A DNA stretch of 64,000 nt from Steromphala cineraria (taxonomy: Eukaryota; Mollusca; Gastropoda; Trochida; Trochidae). How positions within the stretch are numbered: the stretch's first letter is position 1; each line of letters begins with the position of its first letter. The notes below the pieces were generated by a model. That model ran no database searches. It worked only from the letters and a program-made list of their open reading frames with translations, and was not told where the DNA came from. Below, in pieces: positions 61,745 to 64,000 of the stretch. The position numbers and the translations under genes were made by a program. The stretch spans positions 60,954,575 to 61,018,574 of the forward strand of contig OU744725.1 of the NCBI GenBank assembly GCA_916613615.1, written 5' to 3'.

Positions 61745-62569
61745 GTGATTTTCATGAAAACTGACTATCAGGGGTGGATTTGAGGAGGGAAACTCTCCCC
61801 CCATTCATTTGTCAATTTCATCATAACCAGTAAATCCTGGGTCCTATCCAGTCTTACATATAACGTTTGAAAAATAAAAATCTATACGGAAGGCATGGAA
61901 TGTAAATTGTTTCAGACAAAAATAGAAGCCTTGAGTTCGAAACGTACGGTTTTGTAACTGAGGCGAGGTATTAAATGTACTTAAATAGAAAAACGTTATT
62001 GATAAAACGTGCACTCTAAACATCAACTAGCATTGTTTAGAATTGATAAATGTTCATCATAAAAGACGTGATACAATATTATTGTTTTTTCTAATATGAA
62101 TTAAACTGAAAACGGCGTCAGAGGAAATATATCTATATGTAAAACATAACCTTGATTCTGTTGACGTTTGTTTAACAATACATTTCATACAATCGAATAA
62201 TTTCATCACAAAAGCTTTATACATATGGTAGTATTTTTATGATTAGTTATGTATCTCACTTAACTTTTAATACGCCATTGTTTAGCAGCTTATGTGATGA
62301 TTAAATGCATTAACCCTCTTTCTGTAGAAATTTAAGTGAAAATATATATACCTTGGATATCACAATTTGAAAAAAAATGTTTTCCAGCACCCGAAATTAT
62401 TCTTAAACAATTGTGACAACCAGTGTATTAAAAAGGTCAATGAATAAATTCTGCAATATCATCAGCACTCGACTTAATGTGTAACAATAAAAAACGTGTC
62501 ATGCAGTATATTGAAATAGGTTTTTGTGCATCATTTCTACAGAACCCTTAACATACTTTTGCATCATGT
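61745..62569. other. AT-rich spacer
   Basis: Contains the second copy of the 28-mer (61806-61833). Nothing else recognised. Confidence 0.4.
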
Positions 62570-62629
62570 TAAACACCGGTAGCCACATTGAAAGAAATAC
62601 TGTATCATAGAGTGGCTTTTTGTTAAGCC

Positions 62630-62680
62630 ATATAGGGCGCTATACAAATTTTGTATATTATTATTATTATTATTATTATC
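62630..62680 (+). mobile_element. SINE/LINE-like tail with ATT repeat
   Basis: CATATAGGGCGCTATACAAA then TTTTGTATATTATT and about seven ATT units. GGCGCTATACAAA plus ATT is the tail type seen at 22641 (reverse) and 45440. The body upstream (from about 62570) is not recognisable. Confidence 0.6.
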
Positions 62681-64000
62681 ATATCAATTTTCAATAGTTA
62701 ATTCAATTACTTAATGATACAAAACACAATTACTTCTATAAAACCTATCTCAACTTTATTCGTTCGTGTTGTAATTTCACACATAATAAAGTCGTTATTC
62801 AAATATCCACATATATCCATATATAGATAAAAATTGGAAAGTTTACTAGTATACAGTTTTACATAATCAAAAGATAAACAATGACACGAAGCCAATCAAA
62901 ATTCCAACATGTTTCAATGGTATCATCAGGGAGTCTAACAAAATACAGTTATCCATATTCATATTTGTTTGTAATAAACAAGGTATTTTTTAATCGAAGA
63001 TGGAGTTGAATTTATTTTTGAGTGTCTAATATATGAAATTTTGATATTAAAATACGTTTACCTTTTTGAAGTGTCCATTACTAAACTATTGCATTATACT
63101 CGTGATTTTGTGTTTCTCTCTTGATTCATCTAACAAGTCATGTATCGTTAATAATTCATGTCCTCTCTTATATAATGATTGCACTTTAGATGAGGAGTTA
63201 AAGGAAACCAAATATCAAAAACATTCGATTTTGTACAAAAAGTGTATTAAAGGTAGAACGGCTCGACCTAGTTTAGACAAGCACTGACAACAAGAACAGT
63301 CCGACTAATTCCGGACACGGAATCTTCACATTACACTAATCAATAGCGCCGTTTGTTTTGATTGACGGCAATTTACAACCAAACCCGTCACCAGTTTTAG
63401 ACTGGACGAACCCACAATGCGGTTTGTGAAAGATTAGATTGTATTTCAAGAAGAATATCTCGGTACTAATTATTGTCATTTTTGAATAACTAATATATTT
63501 ACGGGATGATGACGACTTGGGAATATGAGTCGTTTCGGTTGAGTGAAACATTTTAAAGAAATCTTCTTTGAAATTTAAGACCTTAGTCAAGGAACGTTGG
63601 TATTCGTTTTAAACTATAATATTTATGAATGGATTCCCATAACGGTAAACTCCTTTGTCTATTAAAGTTCCTTTGTCGTGTATTTCTACAGGGTACTTTG
63701 CTGAAAGCTCACCCTATGACATGTCAGTCAATGCGAAATACCATTTAAAGTATGATTTTATATCATGAATTACTTCAACATTTCTTAGTTCTTATCAATA
63801 TAGTGCAATCAATTGAACTAATTTGTTAACTAATATTTGTTCTTATGAAGTTCACGAATCTCATTCTAATCGATTTAAAGTTAATAACCAAAATATATAA
63901 CATTTTTCTGTTTTCAAAGTTAGTGACCGTTTTTTGAAACATTATTTCAGCCATGTTGAAATGATCTTATCAATACCATAGAATAACACATAATATTTAA
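62681..64000. other. AT-rich spacer, nothing firm
   Basis: A 73-codon opening at 63066-63287 begins with TTG, not ATG, and starts with a hydrophobic stretch followed by four spaced cysteines. Without a start or splice evidence I do not call it a gene. 63290-63420 is slightly GC-richer. Confidence 0.4.

Noticed and set aside
63066..63287. Secreted cysteine-containing peptide-like ORF
   Set aside because: Starts with TTG, has no methionine codon at all, and no convincing splice acceptor; hydrophobic start could be chance in AT-rich DNA.

Overview
The window is a 64 kb stretch of AT-rich animal DNA with no intact protein-coding host gene that I can support. It is eukaryotic. It carries 5'-truncated non-LTR retrotransposon insertions with target-site duplications, tRNA-derived SINE sequence, TTAA-targeting MITEs, several minisatellites and long microsatellites, and no dense ORFs or operons. 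The LINE C-terminus (a CCHC-type CxxC-x9-H-x4-C knuckle followed by a GGCCTGTGGCC / AATAAA tail) and the SINE core resemble repeats of marine invertebrates. My best guess is a lophotrochozoan, perhaps a bivalve mollusc; this is inference and the species is unknown.

Layout. 1-1180: a 45-bp minisatellite running off the left edge. 2.7-7 kb: unique sequence with GC-richer islands, one holding a perfect NRF1 palindrome. 7-17 kb: a cluster of two MITE families, including one chimeric element, with an island at 12.2-13.1 kb. 17.7-24.4 kb: a short LINE tail, a 51-bp perfect hairpin flanked by 9-bp direct repeats, a pair of CRE sites, a 52-bp minisatellite and a 1.2-kb truncated LINE with exact 12-bp duplications. 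26-34.6 kb: the longest run of GC-richer, repeat-poor islands. 36-42.4 kb: more MITEs, a palindromic pair of Penelope-like termini and a CAGAGA-type microsatellite. 42.6-50.9 kb: a hairpin, TAAT cluster and second CRE pair, a SINE, a folded three-way-junction sequence, then a second SINE whose tail has been amplified into a 201-bp tandem array. 51.6-64 kb: two more MITEs, islands, a G-quadruplex motif, a 295-bp ACT microsatellite and a SINE-like tail.

The mixture of GC-richer, repeat-poor islands rich in transcription-factor motifs (CRE, NRF1, YY1, CACGTG, TAATTA) and AT-rich repeat-bearing spacers looks like a gene desert or very long intron holding candidate cis-regulatory elements. I cannot confirm that without comparative or chromatin data. 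Most ORFs in the window are chance openings or by-products of tandem repeats whose unit is a multiple of three.
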